Source of the DNA: Nitratireductor pacificus pht-3B
Lineage (GTDB): Bacteria; Pseudomonadota; Alphaproteobacteria; Rhizobiales; Rhizobiaceae
Length of the DNA stretch: 64,000 nt
Direction of reading: 5' to 3'
Assembly: GCF_000300335.1 (NCBI RefSeq)
Contig: NZ_AMRM01000001.1
Coordinates: 124,001-188,000 of the forward strand
In this document: in pieces, positions 45,766 through 54,308 of the stretch
Layout: each line of letters begins with the position of its first letter
How positions within the stretch are numbered: the first letter of the stretch is position 1
Notes under the pieces: model-generated
Database searches by the model: none
What the model was told of the DNA's origin: nothing
Seen by the model: only the letters and a program-made list of their open reading frames with translations
Made by a program: the position numbers and the translations under genes

Positions 45766-46617
45766 CTACTTGTTGCGGTAGCAGGCGAGGCCGGCGGCGG
45801 TCAGCGACGCGGAGACGTGGTAGTGCTGGTACACTTCCTCGACCTCCAGGTTCATGGCGCCGCGTGCCACGAGCCACATGATGAGCTCGGCGCCCTCATG
45901 GCCGGCTTCCTTCATGAAGACACCGTTCGGGATCTTCGTCAGGGCCATCGGATCGGTGACCATCTTGTCGAGGAACATGCGGTCGAAGTTCGGCTGCATG
46001 AAGCCCGAGCGCTCACCCTGAAGCTGGTGCGACATGCCGCCCGTTCCCATGATCAGCACCCGCGTATCCTTCGGATAGGCATCGACCGCCTTGCGGATCG
46101 CCTGGCCAAGCTTGAAGCAGCGGGCGGCCATCGGCAGCGGGAACTGGATGGTGTTGACGGTGATCGGGATGACGCGGGTCGGCCATTCCTCCACCTCGCC
46201 GGCGGGACCGCCGAAGAACACGCTCATCGGAACGGTGAAACCATGGTCCACGGTCATTTCCTGGAACATGGTCATGTCGAATTCCTGGGCCACCAGGTGC
46301 TCGATCAGATGCCAGCTCAGTTCCGGATCGCCCTGGAAAGGCGGGATCGGGCGCGGGCCCCAGCCTTCGTCGCCGGACAGATACTGCGCAGCCGCCCCGA
46401 TGCCGAAGGTCGGCACGCGGTCGAGAAACACTTCCAGACCGTGATCGTTGTAGACGACGATGGTGACGTCGGGCTTCAGTTCCTTGACGAATTCCTTGGC
46501 CGGCAGATAGCCGTCGAACAGCGGCTTCCAGTATGGGTCCTGCGTGATCCCGGAATCCATGGCGATGCCGATGGAGGGGACGTGGCTCGTCGTGACGGCG
46601 GCGATGATTTCAGCCAT
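45766..46617 (-). CDS. ligB: Protocatechuate 4,5-dioxygenase beta (catalytic) subunit
   Basis: Extradiol class III dioxygenase cleaving protocatechuate between C4 and C5. 283 residues. Iron ligands are consistent with His12 (TTSHVPSIG), His59 (YNDHGLE) and a Glu near 241-244 (AGHEGAELI). The catalytic base is His197 (GTGGMSHQLQG). It starts 9 nt after ligA, whose small subunit completes the enzyme. The ATG at 46617 has AGGAGGTTTCC upstream. Gallate or 3-O-methylgallate as alternative substrates cannot be excluded, but pobA in the operon favours protocatechuate. Confidence 0.93.
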   Translation of the reverse strand: MAEIIAAVTTSHVPSIGIAMDSGITQDPYWKPLFDGYLPAKEFVKELKPDVTIVVYNDHGLEVFLDRVPTFGIGAAAQYLSGDEGWGPRPIPPFQGDPELSWHLIEHLVAQEFDMTMFQEMTVDHGFTVPMSVFFGGPAGEVEEWPTRVIPITVNTIQFPLPMAARCFKLGQAIRKAVDAYPKDTRVLIMGTGGMSHQLQGERSGFMQPNFDRMFLDKMVTDPMALTKIPNGVFMKEAGHEGAELIMWLVARGAMNLEVEEVYQHYHVSASLTAAGLACYRNK

Positions 46618-46626
46618 GGAAACCTC

Positions 46627-47037
46627 CTATTGATCCCGGTGGGCGTTGAGCTTGGCGCGGAATTCCTCCAGCGTCATGCTGTTCTGCTGCGCGCCCACAT
46701 GCTGCATCGAAACATGGTCGATCGCCGCGAGCTTGAACACGTAGTAGATGTTGCCGCCCGAGCGGATCATGCCGATCCAGTCGCGTTCGAGCACGAGCCG
46801 CTTCGATTCATCGCTGAGGCCGAAACGGTCGCAATAGGCGGCCTCGTCGGCGGCGAAGGCTGCGCGGTTGTCCGACTTCGTCAGGGACATGCACATCTTG
46901 TTGAGGGGATAGTTCTTCTGGCTTCGGCTGCCGTCGAACAGATAGGTGCCTTCGAGCGAGCGGGCCAGCCGCTTGTCTTCCTCGATGCGTTCGCTGATCG
47001 ACGGCATGCCGCCGCTCTCTTTATCGGATGATGACAT
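46627..47037 (-). CDS. ligA: Protocatechuate 4,5-dioxygenase alpha subunit
   Basis: Small helical subunit that caps the LigB active site. 136 residues, normal length. Conserved portions are GTYLFDGSRSQKNYPLNKMC and LERDWIGMIRSGGNIYYVFKL, with SMQHVGAQQNSMT near the end. The ATG at 47037 (AAGGAGGCATTC upstream) is preferred to an in-frame upstream start at 47127. First gene after a 190-nt gap from pobA, which may hold its own promoter. Confidence 0.94.
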   Translation of the reverse strand: MSSSDKESGGMPSISERIEEDKRLARSLEGTYLFDGSRSQKNYPLNKMCMSLTKSDNRAAFAADEAAYCDRFGLSDESKRLVLERDWIGMIRSGGNIYYVFKLAAIDHVSMQHVGAQQNSMTLEEFRAKLNAHRDQ

Positions 47038-47112
47038 GAATGCCTCCTTGTTCGCACAGAAGCGGAACCTGTCGCTCCACACTGGCATCGGGGGAGCCGC
47101 AACTGAAATTGG

Positions 47113-47135
47113 AATTGCGCGCTCCATTATTCATT
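47113..47135. promoter_or_regulatory. Candidate regulator site in the pobA-ligA gap
   Basis: AATTGCG (47113-47119) and TATTCATT (47128-47135). The same two elements, with the second inverted, occur at 50787-50804 between the LysR-type gene and galB, so a common LysR regulator may act at both promoters. Weak evidence. Confidence 0.35.
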
Positions 47136-47227
47136 TCCTGCACAAGCCGAGATGCATATCTCCGGAAAGCCGTTGATTTCTGCTGGAGAGGCATTCATCG
47201 GCGTTGAATTGCGTGGCGATTGCGTGG

Positions 47228-48406
47228 TCAGTCCTCGAACGGCAGGCCGATATACTGCTCGGCAAGTGCCGCCTGCGCACGCTCCGAGACGCACAGGTGA
47301 TCGTAGTCGTTGATGCGCACCTTCTTCTCGAAGGGCGTTTCCTGCGGGAAGACGTGCAGCAGTTTGGTCAGCCACCAGGACAGGCGCTCGGCCGACCAGA
47401 CACGGCGCAGCGCCATGGCCGAGTAGCCGTCGAGATAGGCGTCGTCGCCCTTCGCGTAGTGGGTCTCGAAGGCGCGGGCCAGATAGTAGACATCCGAGAC
47501 GGCCAGGTTGAGGCCCTTGGCGCCGGTTGGCGGCACGATGTGCGCGGCATCGCCGGCGAGGAACATGCGGCCGTAGCGCATCGGTTCGGCGACGAAGCTG
47601 CGCAGCGGGGCGATCGACTTCTCGATGGACGGACCGGTGACGATCTGACTGGACAGCTCTTCGGGAAAGCGGATCTTCAGCTCTTCCCAGAAGCGCTCAT
47701 CGGACCAGTCGTTCAGGTCCGCGTTGACGTCGCACTGGATGTAGTAGCGGCTGAGCATGGGATTGCGCTGAGAGGCGAGCGCGAAGCCGTTGTCATGCTG
47801 GGCGTAGATGATGTCGGGCAGGGGCGGGGTCTCCGACATGATGCCGAGCCAGCCGAACGGATAGACCTGCTCGTAGGTTTTCAGAATGTCGGCGGGGATC
47901 GACTGGCGGCCGATGCCGTGAAAACCGTCGCAGGCGGCGATGAAGTCGCAGTCGATGCGTTCCTGCCTGCCATCCTTGACATAGGTCACATAAGGCTTGT
48001 CGCTCGTCAGGTCGTGCAGCTTCACGTCGGCGGCCTCGTCGATGATCTCCGCGCCCGCTTTCTCGCGTGCCGCGTAAAGATCCTCGGTGATCGCCGTCTG
48101 GCCATAGGCCATCATCGGCTTGCCGGTGTATTTGACGGTATCGATGAAGAACGGGTCGCGCCCCTGCCAGACAATGTGGGTGCCGTCGTGGAGATGGCCC
48201 TCGCGGTCCATGCGCTCTCCGAGGCCCATGTCGCGCAGCAGCTTGATCGTGCCATATTCCAGCACGCCGGCGCGGATGCGCTTGAGCACATAGTCCTTGC
48301 TCTGGCGTTCCAGGACGATGCTGTCGATCCCCTTCAGATCGAGAATGTGGGAAAGCAGCAGCCCGGCCGGGCCCCCACCGATAATGGCGATGCGCGTTTT
48401 CTTCAT
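47228..48406 (-). CDS. pobA: 4-Hydroxybenzoate 3-monooxygenase
   Basis: FAD monooxygenase turning 4-hydroxybenzoate into protocatechuate with NAD(P)H and O2. 392 residues, as usual. The FAD GxGxxG region is IAIIGGGPAGLLLSHIL, substrate contacts lie in YVLKRIRAGVLEYG, the DG motif is FIAACDGFHGIGRQSIP, and the second FAD motif is GRMFLAGDAAHIVPPTGAKG (split GD/AAH). It connects the product of RdhA to the lig genes downstream. Diverges from an IclR regulator with a 283-nt gap. The ATG at 48406 begins MKKTRIAIIGG. Confidence 0.95.
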   Translation of the reverse strand: MKKTRIAIIGGGPAGLLLSHILDLKGIDSIVLERQSKDYVLKRIRAGVLEYGTIKLLRDMGLGERMDREGHLHDGTHIVWQGRDPFFIDTVKYTGKPMMAYGQTAITEDLYAAREKAGAEIIDEAADVKLHDLTSDKPYVTYVKDGRQERIDCDFIAACDGFHGIGRQSIPADILKTYEQVYPFGWLGIMSETPPLPDIIYAQHDNGFALASQRNPMLSRYYIQCDVNADLNDWSDERFWEELKIRFPEELSSQIVTGPSIEKSIAPLRSFVAEPMRYGRMFLAGDAAHIVPPTGAKGLNLAVSDVYYLARAFETHYAKGDDAYLDGYSAMALRRVWSAERLSWWLTKLLHVFPQETPFEKKVRINDYDHLCVSERAQAALAEQYIGLPFED

Positions 48407-48542
48407 TGTTCGAAATACCAGTGTGGTGACTGTTGATGCGTTCGCCGCGCCAGGCGTGCCGGGCGCAACGGCCTGCCCGGACAAGCCGTGGCAGGGAGCC
48501 CTAATAAAGGCCAAGGCGATTGCGCTGTCAAGAAAATGAACT

Positions 48543-48563
48543 ATGGTCTGCACAATGGACCAT
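48543..48563. promoter_or_regulatory. Inverted repeat between pobA and the IclR gene
   Basis: ATGGTC - 9 nt - GACCAT, in the divergent intergenic region. A plausible site for the adjacent IclR/PobR-like regulator; the remainder of 48407-48689 shows no gene. Confidence 0.45.
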
Positions 48564-48689
48564 CGGAAACCCAGCCACGTTGCGTCTGCCGGCAAGGCAC
48601 GGCGGAACGAACGGCGAATTGACAGAATCGGGCTTTTGGAAAACTCTCCCCCCTTTATCTGGCCGCAATCCGGCAGGCATGGAGCTGGC

Positions 48690-49505
48690 ATGACCGATAC
48701 CGATGAAGAGTCCGCGCCGACCGGCGTACGGTCGCTGTTGCGCGGGCTCGAGATTCTCATCGCGGTCAACGAGAACCCCCCGGCGACGATTACCCGGCTG
48801 GTGACCCTCACGGGCCTGCCGAAGGCCACGGTGATCCGACTCCTGGCGACGCTGAAATCGGCCGGCTATCTGCAACAGAACAGCGATACGGGGGCCTACG
48901 AGCCCTTGCCGCAGGTGCGGCGGCTGGCCAGCGCCATGATGATCGAGAACCCGTTTCTCACGGAGGCGCGGCAGCGGCTGAACGCCTTCGGCTTGCAGGT
49001 CGGCTGGCCGTCAGACCTTTTGATGGCCGAACCCGATGCGATGGTGACGGCGGCCTCGAACCGCGATACCGCGCCGATCCATCTGCGCCGGTTCGAGCAG
49101 CGCCGCTTTCCGATTCTCGATTCGGCCGCCGGCCTGGCTTTCCTGGCGGCGCTGCCGCAGGAGGAGCGCCTCGAGATCGTCAACCGGCACTGCGCGATGA
49201 TGGATGAGGGCGGCGATGTCCGCCAGACTGTCGATGCGACGTTGCGGGCGGTTGCCGAGGTCGGCAGGCATGGCTTCTCGATGCACGACTACAACGCACC
49301 GATGGCGGGCACACGGGCAGTGGGCGTTGCGGTGGTCTCGCAGGATCGCCCGGTCGGCGCCCTGGTCCTGATCATCCTGAAGGGAGCGGTCACGGACGGG
49401 CAGCTTCACCAGCAATATCTGCCGGCCCTGCAGGATTGCGCGGCCGGCCTCGGCGACGCCTACCATCTGCACCGGGGTGCGCAGATGCCGTTTCCGGATG
49501 CCTGA
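48690..49505 (+). CDS. IclR-family regulator (PobR/PcaU-like)
   Basis: 271-residue IclR regulator. The winged HTH (LRGLEILIAVNENPPATITRL, then GLPKATVIRLLATLKSAGYL) is followed by an IclR effector domain (PILDSAAGLAFLAALPQEER, RHGFSMHDYNAPMAGTRAVGV). The ATG at 48690 has GGAG 5 nt upstream. Divergent from pobA and thus its probable activator or repressor, responding to 4-hydroxybenzoate or protocatechuate by analogy with PobR/PcaU. Confidence 0.9.
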   Translation: MTDTDEESAPTGVRSLLRGLEILIAVNENPPATITRLVTLTGLPKATVIRLLATLKSAGYLQQNSDTGAYEPLPQVRRLASAMMIENPFLTEARQRLNAFGLQVGWPSDLLMAEPDAMVTAASNRDTAPIHLRRFEQRRFPILDSAAGLAFLAALPQEERLEIVNRHCAMMDEGGDVRQTVDATLRAVAEVGRHGFSMHDYNAPMAGTRAVGVAVVSQDRPVGALVLIILKGAVTDGQLHQQYLPALQDCAAGLGDAYHLHRGAQMPFPDA

Positions 49506-49516
49506 GCTGAGGCTGC

Positions 49517-50725
49517 TCAGGTTTCGGCGGCAATCGTTCTCAGATGCTCGAGCAGCCTCTGCTGCGGCACGGCGGGCATCCATCCTTCGCGCATGGTGAT
49601 GCCGATCGAGCGCTCGCTGCCTTCGAGCGGGTAGGGGATTTCCGACAGGAGGCCGAGCTTGATCTCGTAGTCCACCTGCCGGGCGGAGATGATGGTCAGC
49701 CGATCGCTGTTCATCAGCAGGCCGCGCAGCACGGTGAGCGAACCGGTTTCGATCGGGTGCGCGTCGCCTGCGGGACGTTCCAGCGCGGCGTAGAAGCCGT
49801 CGAAATAGTCGCGGGCGGGCGCGCCGGCGCGCGGCGCGATCCACGGGTTCGCGGCCAGGCGCCCGGGCGTCACCGGTCCCCCGGACAGAAGCGGGTGGCC
49901 GCTGCGCCCGACGATTATCATCGGATCGACAAACAATTCCTCCTGCACGAGCTCTGGCGGCAGCAGCGCGCGCCGCAGGGCGCCGATGATGATGTCGATG
50001 TCGCCGTGCCGCAGCGCCTTGGACAGATCCGCATAAGGAGCATCGACCACGGTGATGTCGAGCATCGGATATTCTTCGGCAAGCTGCATCAGCGCCCGCG
50101 GCAGCAGGCTCGTCTTCGCCAATGGCAGGCAGCCGATGGCGAAACGTCCGGCAAAACTGCCTTTCCAGCCCTGAATGTCGGCTTGCGCCTGGGCAAATTC
50201 GCCAAGCGCCAGTTTCGTCAGCCGCGAGAACTCCACCGCCTGGCGGGTCGGCTTGACGCCAGCGCTGGTACGCTCGAACAGGGCGCAGGTCAGCTGCGCC
50301 TCCAGTTCGCGGCAGGAGCGATGCACGGTCGATTGCTGCACGGCGAGCTGCTGGGCGCCAAGCCGGAAACTCTCGTGCTCGACCACGGCGATCAGCGCCC
50401 GCAACTGGCTGAGCGTGAAGCGGCGGTGCAGGTGCGGCGGCGGCCTGTCGGCGAAGCGCGCCGCATAGTCGCCGGCGCGGCGCAGATAGTGCGTGCCGCG
50501 GCCGATGCGCTTCAGATAGATCTCGCCCGGCTCCGTCGCGACCATGCCTCGCCGCCGGTTGAACAGTTTGACGCCAAGCTGCGCCTCGACCTTGGCGATG
50601 CCCTGCGTCAGGGCCGGTTGCGACAGGTTCAGATGATCGCAGGCGCGCGTGATGCTGTGCGTCGCCGCGATCGCTTCCAGCGCCTGCAGGTGCTTCAGGT
50701 TCGGGATGTCGGCGTATGGGTCCAA
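49517..50725 (-). CDS. LysR-type regulator with two N-terminal HTH domains
   Basis: 402 residues, about 100 longer than standard LysR proteins. Residues about 9-68 form one LysR HTH (LEAIAATHSITRACDHLNLSQPALTQGI...) and about 102-160 a second (LIAVVEHESFRLGAQQLAVQ, then STVHRSCRELEAQLTCALFER). The LysR substrate domain follows from about 185. The frame is continuous, so this is not a sequencing artefact of one gene. The start is TTG at 50725 with CGGAGG 6 nt upstream; ATG at 50773 has none. Divergent from galB-ligK-ligU-ligI, which it probably controls. Confidence 0.9.
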   Translation of the reverse strand: MDPYADIPNLKHLQALEAIAATHSITRACDHLNLSQPALTQGIAKVEAQLGVKLFNRRRGMVATEPGEIYLKRIGRGTHYLRRAGDYAARFADRPPPHLHRRFTLSQLRALIAVVEHESFRLGAQQLAVQQSTVHRSCRELEAQLTCALFERTSAGVKPTRQAVEFSRLTKLALGEFAQAQADIQGWKGSFAGRFAIGCLPLAKTSLLPRALMQLAEEYPMLDITVVDAPYADLSKALRHGDIDIIIGALRRALLPPELVQEELFVDPMIIVGRSGHPLLSGGPVTPGRLAANPWIAPRAGAPARDYFDGFYAALERPAGDAHPIETGSLTVLRGLLMNSDRLTIISARQVDYEIKLGLLSEIPYPLEGSERSIGITMREGWMPAVPQQRLLEHLRTIAAET

Positions 50726-50786
50726 TGCGGGCCTCCGGGCGATGGGATGGCGCCGTAGGGCGCGTCTTCCCATAGCCCGAAATCAA

Positions 50787-50804
50787 AATTGCGTAAAATG
50801 AATA
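50787..50804. promoter_or_regulatory. Candidate LysR site in the LysR-galB gap
   Basis: AATTGCG (50787-50793) and AATGAATA (50797-50804), matching elements at 47113-47135 in the pobA-ligA gap. Lies in the 179-nt divergent region, which has no gene. Confidence 0.35.
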
Positions 50805-50904
50805 GTTCGACATGCCCGGGGCGACATTCAAATTGGCGGATGCGGCGTGAATGGCGCTAGCTTTGCAAGCTGAAAGACCACAACAGCAAGGTAGCGACCG
50901 CCCA

Positions 50905-51639
50905 ATGGCCCAAGACAAGACCGCTCTCGTTATCAGTGCCCATTCAGCCGATTTCGTCTGGAGGGCGGGAGGCGCAATCGCGCTGCACGCAAAGCTTGGC
51001 TACCAGGTGACGGTCGTCTGTCTGTCCTATGGCGAGCGCGGCGAATCCGCGAAGCTGTGGAAGTCGGAAGGCATGACCCTCGACAAGGTCAAGGCGGAGC
51101 GTCGCCGCGAGGCCGAGAATGCCGCAAAGGCACTCGACGTTCACGATATTCAATTCTTCGACCTCGGCGACTACCCGCTCGAGATCGACCGGGATGCGAA
51201 GTACAGGCTGGTCGACGTGATCCGCGCCGTGCAGCCCCGCTTCATGCTCAGCCATTCCCATTACGATCCGTACAATCTCGATCATTCGCACACGACCAAG
51301 ATCGCGATGGAATGCCGGATGATCGCGCAGGCCTGGGGACACAATCCCGGCGAGAAGGTGCTCGGCGCGCCGCAGCTCTATCTGTTCGAGCCGCACCAGA
51401 CCGAGCAGATGGGCTGGAAGCCTGACACCTTCCTCGACATCACCGATGTCTGGGAGAAGAAGAAGGCAGCCATCGAATGCATGGAGGGCCAGGAGCACCT
51501 CTGGCACTTCTATACCAATGTCGCCGAGAACCGCGGCAATCACTTCCGCCGCAATTCCGGCGGGCAGTCGGGCGGCCGCGCCGCCAGATACGCGGAGGGA
51601 TTCCAGTCCGTCTATCCGCGCACCGTCGATGAGCTCTAG
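50905..51639 (+). CDS. galB: 4-Oxalomesaconate hydratase, GalB type (PIG-L fold)
   Basis: Hydrates the tautomerised 4-oxalomesaconate to 4-carboxy-4-hydroxy-2-oxoadipate. 244 residues of the PIG-L/LmbE fold, as in Pseudomonas GalB, not the amidohydrolase-type LigJ of Sphingobium. The metal-binding motif is ISAHSADFVWRAGG (His/Asp), with SHSHYDPYNLDHSHTT supplying further His. The ATG at 50905 begins MAQDKTALVISAHS. First gene of the plus-strand operon; ligK follows after 12 nt. Confidence 0.93.
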   Translation: MAQDKTALVISAHSADFVWRAGGAIALHAKLGYQVTVVCLSYGERGESAKLWKSEGMTLDKVKAERRREAENAAKALDVHDIQFFDLGDYPLEIDRDAKYRLVDVIRAVQPRFMLSHSHYDPYNLDHSHTTKIAMECRMIAQAWGHNPGEKVLGAPQLYLFEPHQTEQMGWKPDTFLDITDVWEKKKAAIECMEGQEHLWHFYTNVAENRGNHFRRNSGGQSGGRAARYAEGFQSVYPRTVDEL

Positions 51640-51651
51640 GGGCCTTTCCGC

Positions 51652-52323
51652 ATGAACGTGGTGGTACAGAACATCGAGCGCGTGGATCCGGCAGTCGTCG
51701 AGGGGCTCGGCAAATGCGGCGTCTCCACGGTGCATGAGGCACAGGGGCGCAAGGGGCTGCTGGCATCCTACATGCGGCCTATCTATCCGGGCGCGCGGCT
51801 CGCCGCCTCCGCCGTCACCATTCTGGCGCCTCCATGCGACAACTGGATGGTGCATGTCGCCATCGAGCAGGTGCAGGCCGGCGACATTCTGGTGCTCGCC
51901 ACCACCTCGCCGTCGGATGCCGGTTACTTCGGTGATCTCCTGGCCACGTCCATGCAGGCGCGTGGCGGCGTTGGGCTCATCATCGACGCCGGCGTGCGTG
52001 ATGTGCGCGACCTGACGCAGATGGGCTTCCCGGTGTGGTCGAAGGCGATCTGCGCGCAGGGAACGGTCAAGGAAACGCTCGGTTCTGTGAACGTACCGGT
52101 CGTTTGTGCCGGAGAACTCGTTCATCCGGGCGACGTCATCGTCGCGGACGATGACGGGGTCTGCGTGGTGCGGTGCGCGGAAGCGGCCGACGTGCTCGCC
52201 AAGGCGCGCGAGCGCGAGGCGAACGAGGAAGCCAAGCGCGCCCGGCTCGCCGCCGGCGAACTCGGCCTCGACCTTTATGCGATGCGTCCCCGCCTGGAAC
52301 AGAAGGGGCTGAAATATGTCTGA
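51652..52323 (+). CDS. ligK: 4-Carboxy-4-hydroxy-2-oxoadipate aldolase
   Basis: Class II pyruvate aldolase (RraA-like fold) splitting 4-carboxy-4-hydroxy-2-oxoadipate into pyruvate and oxaloacetate, the final step. 223 residues. Motifs are [40 protein letters not shown] (pyruvate-binding, split by GDLL and ARG), GVRDVRDL with the Arg/Asp metal region, and [15 protein letters not shown]. Its stop overlaps the ligU start by 8 nt. Confidence 0.93.
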   Translation: MNVVVQNIERVDPAVVEGLGKCGVSTVHEAQGRKGLLASYMRPIYPGARLAASAVTILAPPCDNWMVHVAIEQVQAGDILVLATTSPSDAGYFGDLLATSMQARGGVGLIIDAGVRDVRDLTQMGFPVWSKAICAQGTVKETLGSVNVPVVCAGELVHPGDVIVADDDGVCVVRCAEAADVLAKAREREANEEAKRARLAAGELGLDLYAMRPRLEQKGLKYV

Positions 52324-53374
52324 CGGCGTGCGCTGCATGTGGATGCGCGGCGGCACCTCGCGGGGCGGGGTCTTCCTCGCCGCCGACCTGCCCGCGGACA
52401 CGGCGGCACGCGATGCGTTTCTGCTGGGCGTCATGGGGTCGCCCGATCCGCGCCAGATCGACGGTCTGGGCGGCGGCGATCCGCTGACCTCGAAGGTGGC
52501 GATCGTTTCACCCTCCGCGCGCGACGACGCGGATGTCGACTATCTGTTCCTGCAGGTGTTCGTCGATCAGGCGCTGGTGACCGACGCGCAGGGTTGCGGC
52601 AACATGCTTGCCGCCGTCGGTCCGTTTGCCATCGAGCGCGGTCTGGTGCCGGCGTCGGATGGCGAGACCCGCGTCCGGATCTATATGGAGAACACGGCCA
52701 AGGTGGCGGTGGCGCGCGTCGCCACGCCCGGCGGTCGGGTGACCTATCGCGGCGCGGCGCGCATCGATGGCGTTCCCGGCTGGGCGGCGGCTGTGCCGCT
52801 GGAGTTTCTCGACGTTGCCGGTTCGAGCTGCGGCGCGCTGCTGCCGACGGGCCGGGCGCTCGACATGATCGACGGCGTCGCGGTGACCTGCATCGATAAC
52901 GGCATGCCGGTGGTGGTGATCGCCGCCAGCGACATGGGCATTACCGGCTACGAGACCCGCGAGGAACTCGACGCCAACACGGCGCTGAAGACCCGCCTCG
53001 AAGCCATTCGCCTGCTCGCAGGCCCGATGATGAATCTCGGCGACGTGGCGCAGAAATCCGTGCCGAAGATGACCATGGTCGCGCCGCCGCGCGATGGCGG
53101 AGCGATCGCAACGCGGACCTTCATTCCGCACCGCTGCCATGCCTCGATCGGCGTCTTCGGCGCGGTCAGCGTCGCGACGGCCTGCATCCTCCCGGGCGCG
53201 CCGGCGGCCGCGATCGCCGCGGTGCCCGAGGGCTTTGACAAGGTGCTCCTGATCGAGCATCCCTCCGGCGCGACCCCGGCGATCCTGTCGGTTGACGGGG
53301 AGGGCAGGGTGACCAGAGCCGGAATGTTGCGGACGGCGCGCAAGCTCTTCGACGGCGAGGTGTTCGCCCAATGA
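52316..53374 (+). CDS. ligU: 4-Oxalomesaconate tautomerase/isomerase (PrpF family)
   Basis: PrpF-like isomerase, 352 residues, that moves the double bond of 4-oxalomesaconate after lactone opening (LigU/GalD role). Start [20 protein letters not shown] is diagnostic of the PrpF family; the second motif [18 protein letters not shown] carries the active-site Cys. Overlaps ligK by 8 nt and ligI by 4 nt, so it is tightly coupled. LigU versus GalD naming depends on the exact reaction, which sequence alone does not settle. Confidence 0.9.
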   Translation: MSDGVRCMWMRGGTSRGGVFLAADLPADTAARDAFLLGVMGSPDPRQIDGLGGGDPLTSKVAIVSPSARDDADVDYLFLQVFVDQALVTDAQGCGNMLAAVGPFAIERGLVPASDGETRVRIYMENTAKVAVARVATPGGRVTYRGAARIDGVPGWAAAVPLEFLDVAGSSCGALLPTGRALDMIDGVAVTCIDNGMPVVVIAASDMGITGYETREELDANTALKTRLEAIRLLAGPMMNLGDVAQKSVPKMTMVAPPRDGGAIATRTFIPHRCHASIGVFGAVSVATACILPGAPAAAIAAVPEGFDKVLLIEHPSGATPAILSVDGEGRVTRAGMLRTARKLFDGEVFAQ

Positions 53375-54264
53375 CGATGGACAAGATGAACATGATGGCC
53401 GAACCGCCGACCTTTCACCCGAACCCCTCGAAGCCGGCCTATGTGCCGCCAGCAGGCGCGGTCGATGCGCACTGCCATGTCTTCGGCCCCGCAGCGCGCT
53501 TTCCCTATGCGCCGGAGCGGAAATACACGCCGACCGACGCGCCGAAGGAGATGCTGTTCTCCCTGCGCCGGCATCTGGGTTTTGCGCGCAGTGTCATCGT
53601 CCAGGCGAGCTGTCACGGCAAGGACAATGCGGCGATGGTCGATGCGCTGGAGGCGGAGCCCGAGACCACGCGCGGCGTCGCCGTGGTCGCGCCGACCATC
53701 TCCGACGAGGAACTGCGGGCGATGGACCGCGCCGGCGTGCGCGCCGTGCGGTTCAATTTCCTGAAGCGGCTGGTGGATGCCGCGCCGCGCGAGGATTTCC
53801 AGCGCATCGCCGAACGGGTGGCCGAACTCGGCTGGCATGTCGTGGTCTATTTCGAGATGCCTGACCTGCCCGACCTCGCACCCTTCCTGCGCGGCCTTCC
53901 GACGACGGTGGTCGTTGACCATATGGGCCGGCCCGATGTCGCGGAGGGCACCGATGCCGCGCCGTTCCGCGCCTTCATCGAACTGCTCGAGGACGAGAAG
54001 TTCTGGGTCAAGGTCGGCTGCCCCGAGCGCCTGACGGTCGAGGGGCCGCCCTATCGCGACGTCGTTCCCTTTGCCCGCCGGCTGGTCGAGACCTATTCCG
54101 ACCGGGTTCTGTGGGGGACCGACTGGCCGCATCCGAACATGAAAAGCCACATTCCCGATGACGGGTTGCTGGTCGATCTCATTCCGTCGATCGCCCCGAC
54201 ACCGGATCTGCAGCGCAAGCTGCTCGTCGCCAACCCCTCGCGCCTCTACTGGGGCGAAAAGTAA
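53371..54264 (+). CDS. ligI: 2-Pyrone-4,6-dicarboxylate lactonase
   Basis: Amidohydrolase-superfamily lactonase opening 2-pyrone-4,6-dicarboxylate, the product of LigC. 297 residues. The N-terminal DAHCHVFGPAARFPYAP and the C-terminal LWGTDWPHPNMK carry the His and Asp catalytic residues; VQASCHGKDNAAM and RAVRFNFLKR hold substrate contacts. The start overlaps the ligU stop (ATGA). Precedes the TRAP transporter genes by 44 nt. Confidence 0.94.
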   Translation: MTMDKMNMMAEPPTFHPNPSKPAYVPPAGAVDAHCHVFGPAARFPYAPERKYTPTDAPKEMLFSLRRHLGFARSVIVQASCHGKDNAAMVDALEAEPETTRGVAVVAPTISDEELRAMDRAGVRAVRFNFLKRLVDAAPREDFQRIAERVAELGWHVVVYFEMPDLPDLAPFLRGLPTTVVVDHMGRPDVAEGTDAAPFRAFIELLEDEKFWVKVGCPERLTVEGPPYRDVVPFARRLVETYSDRVLWGTDWPHPNMKSHIPDDGLLVDLIPSIAPTPDLQRKLLVANPSRLYWGEK

Positions 54265-54308
54265 CGGCATACCGGCGGCCCGTCCGGGCTGCCGCAAGGA
54301 GATTGAAA

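Noticed and set aside
45766-47037. Gallate or methylgallate dioxygenase instead of protocatechuate 4,5-dioxygenase
   Set aside because: Gallate dioxygenases usually have alpha and beta parts fused. Here separate ligA and ligB follow pobA, which makes protocatechuate. Not fully excluded.
49517-50725. Frameshift fusion of two LysR genes as an explanation for the double HTH
   Set aside because: The frame is continuous, the spacer between HTHs is short, and only one effector domain is present. No second ribosome site lies between the HTHs.
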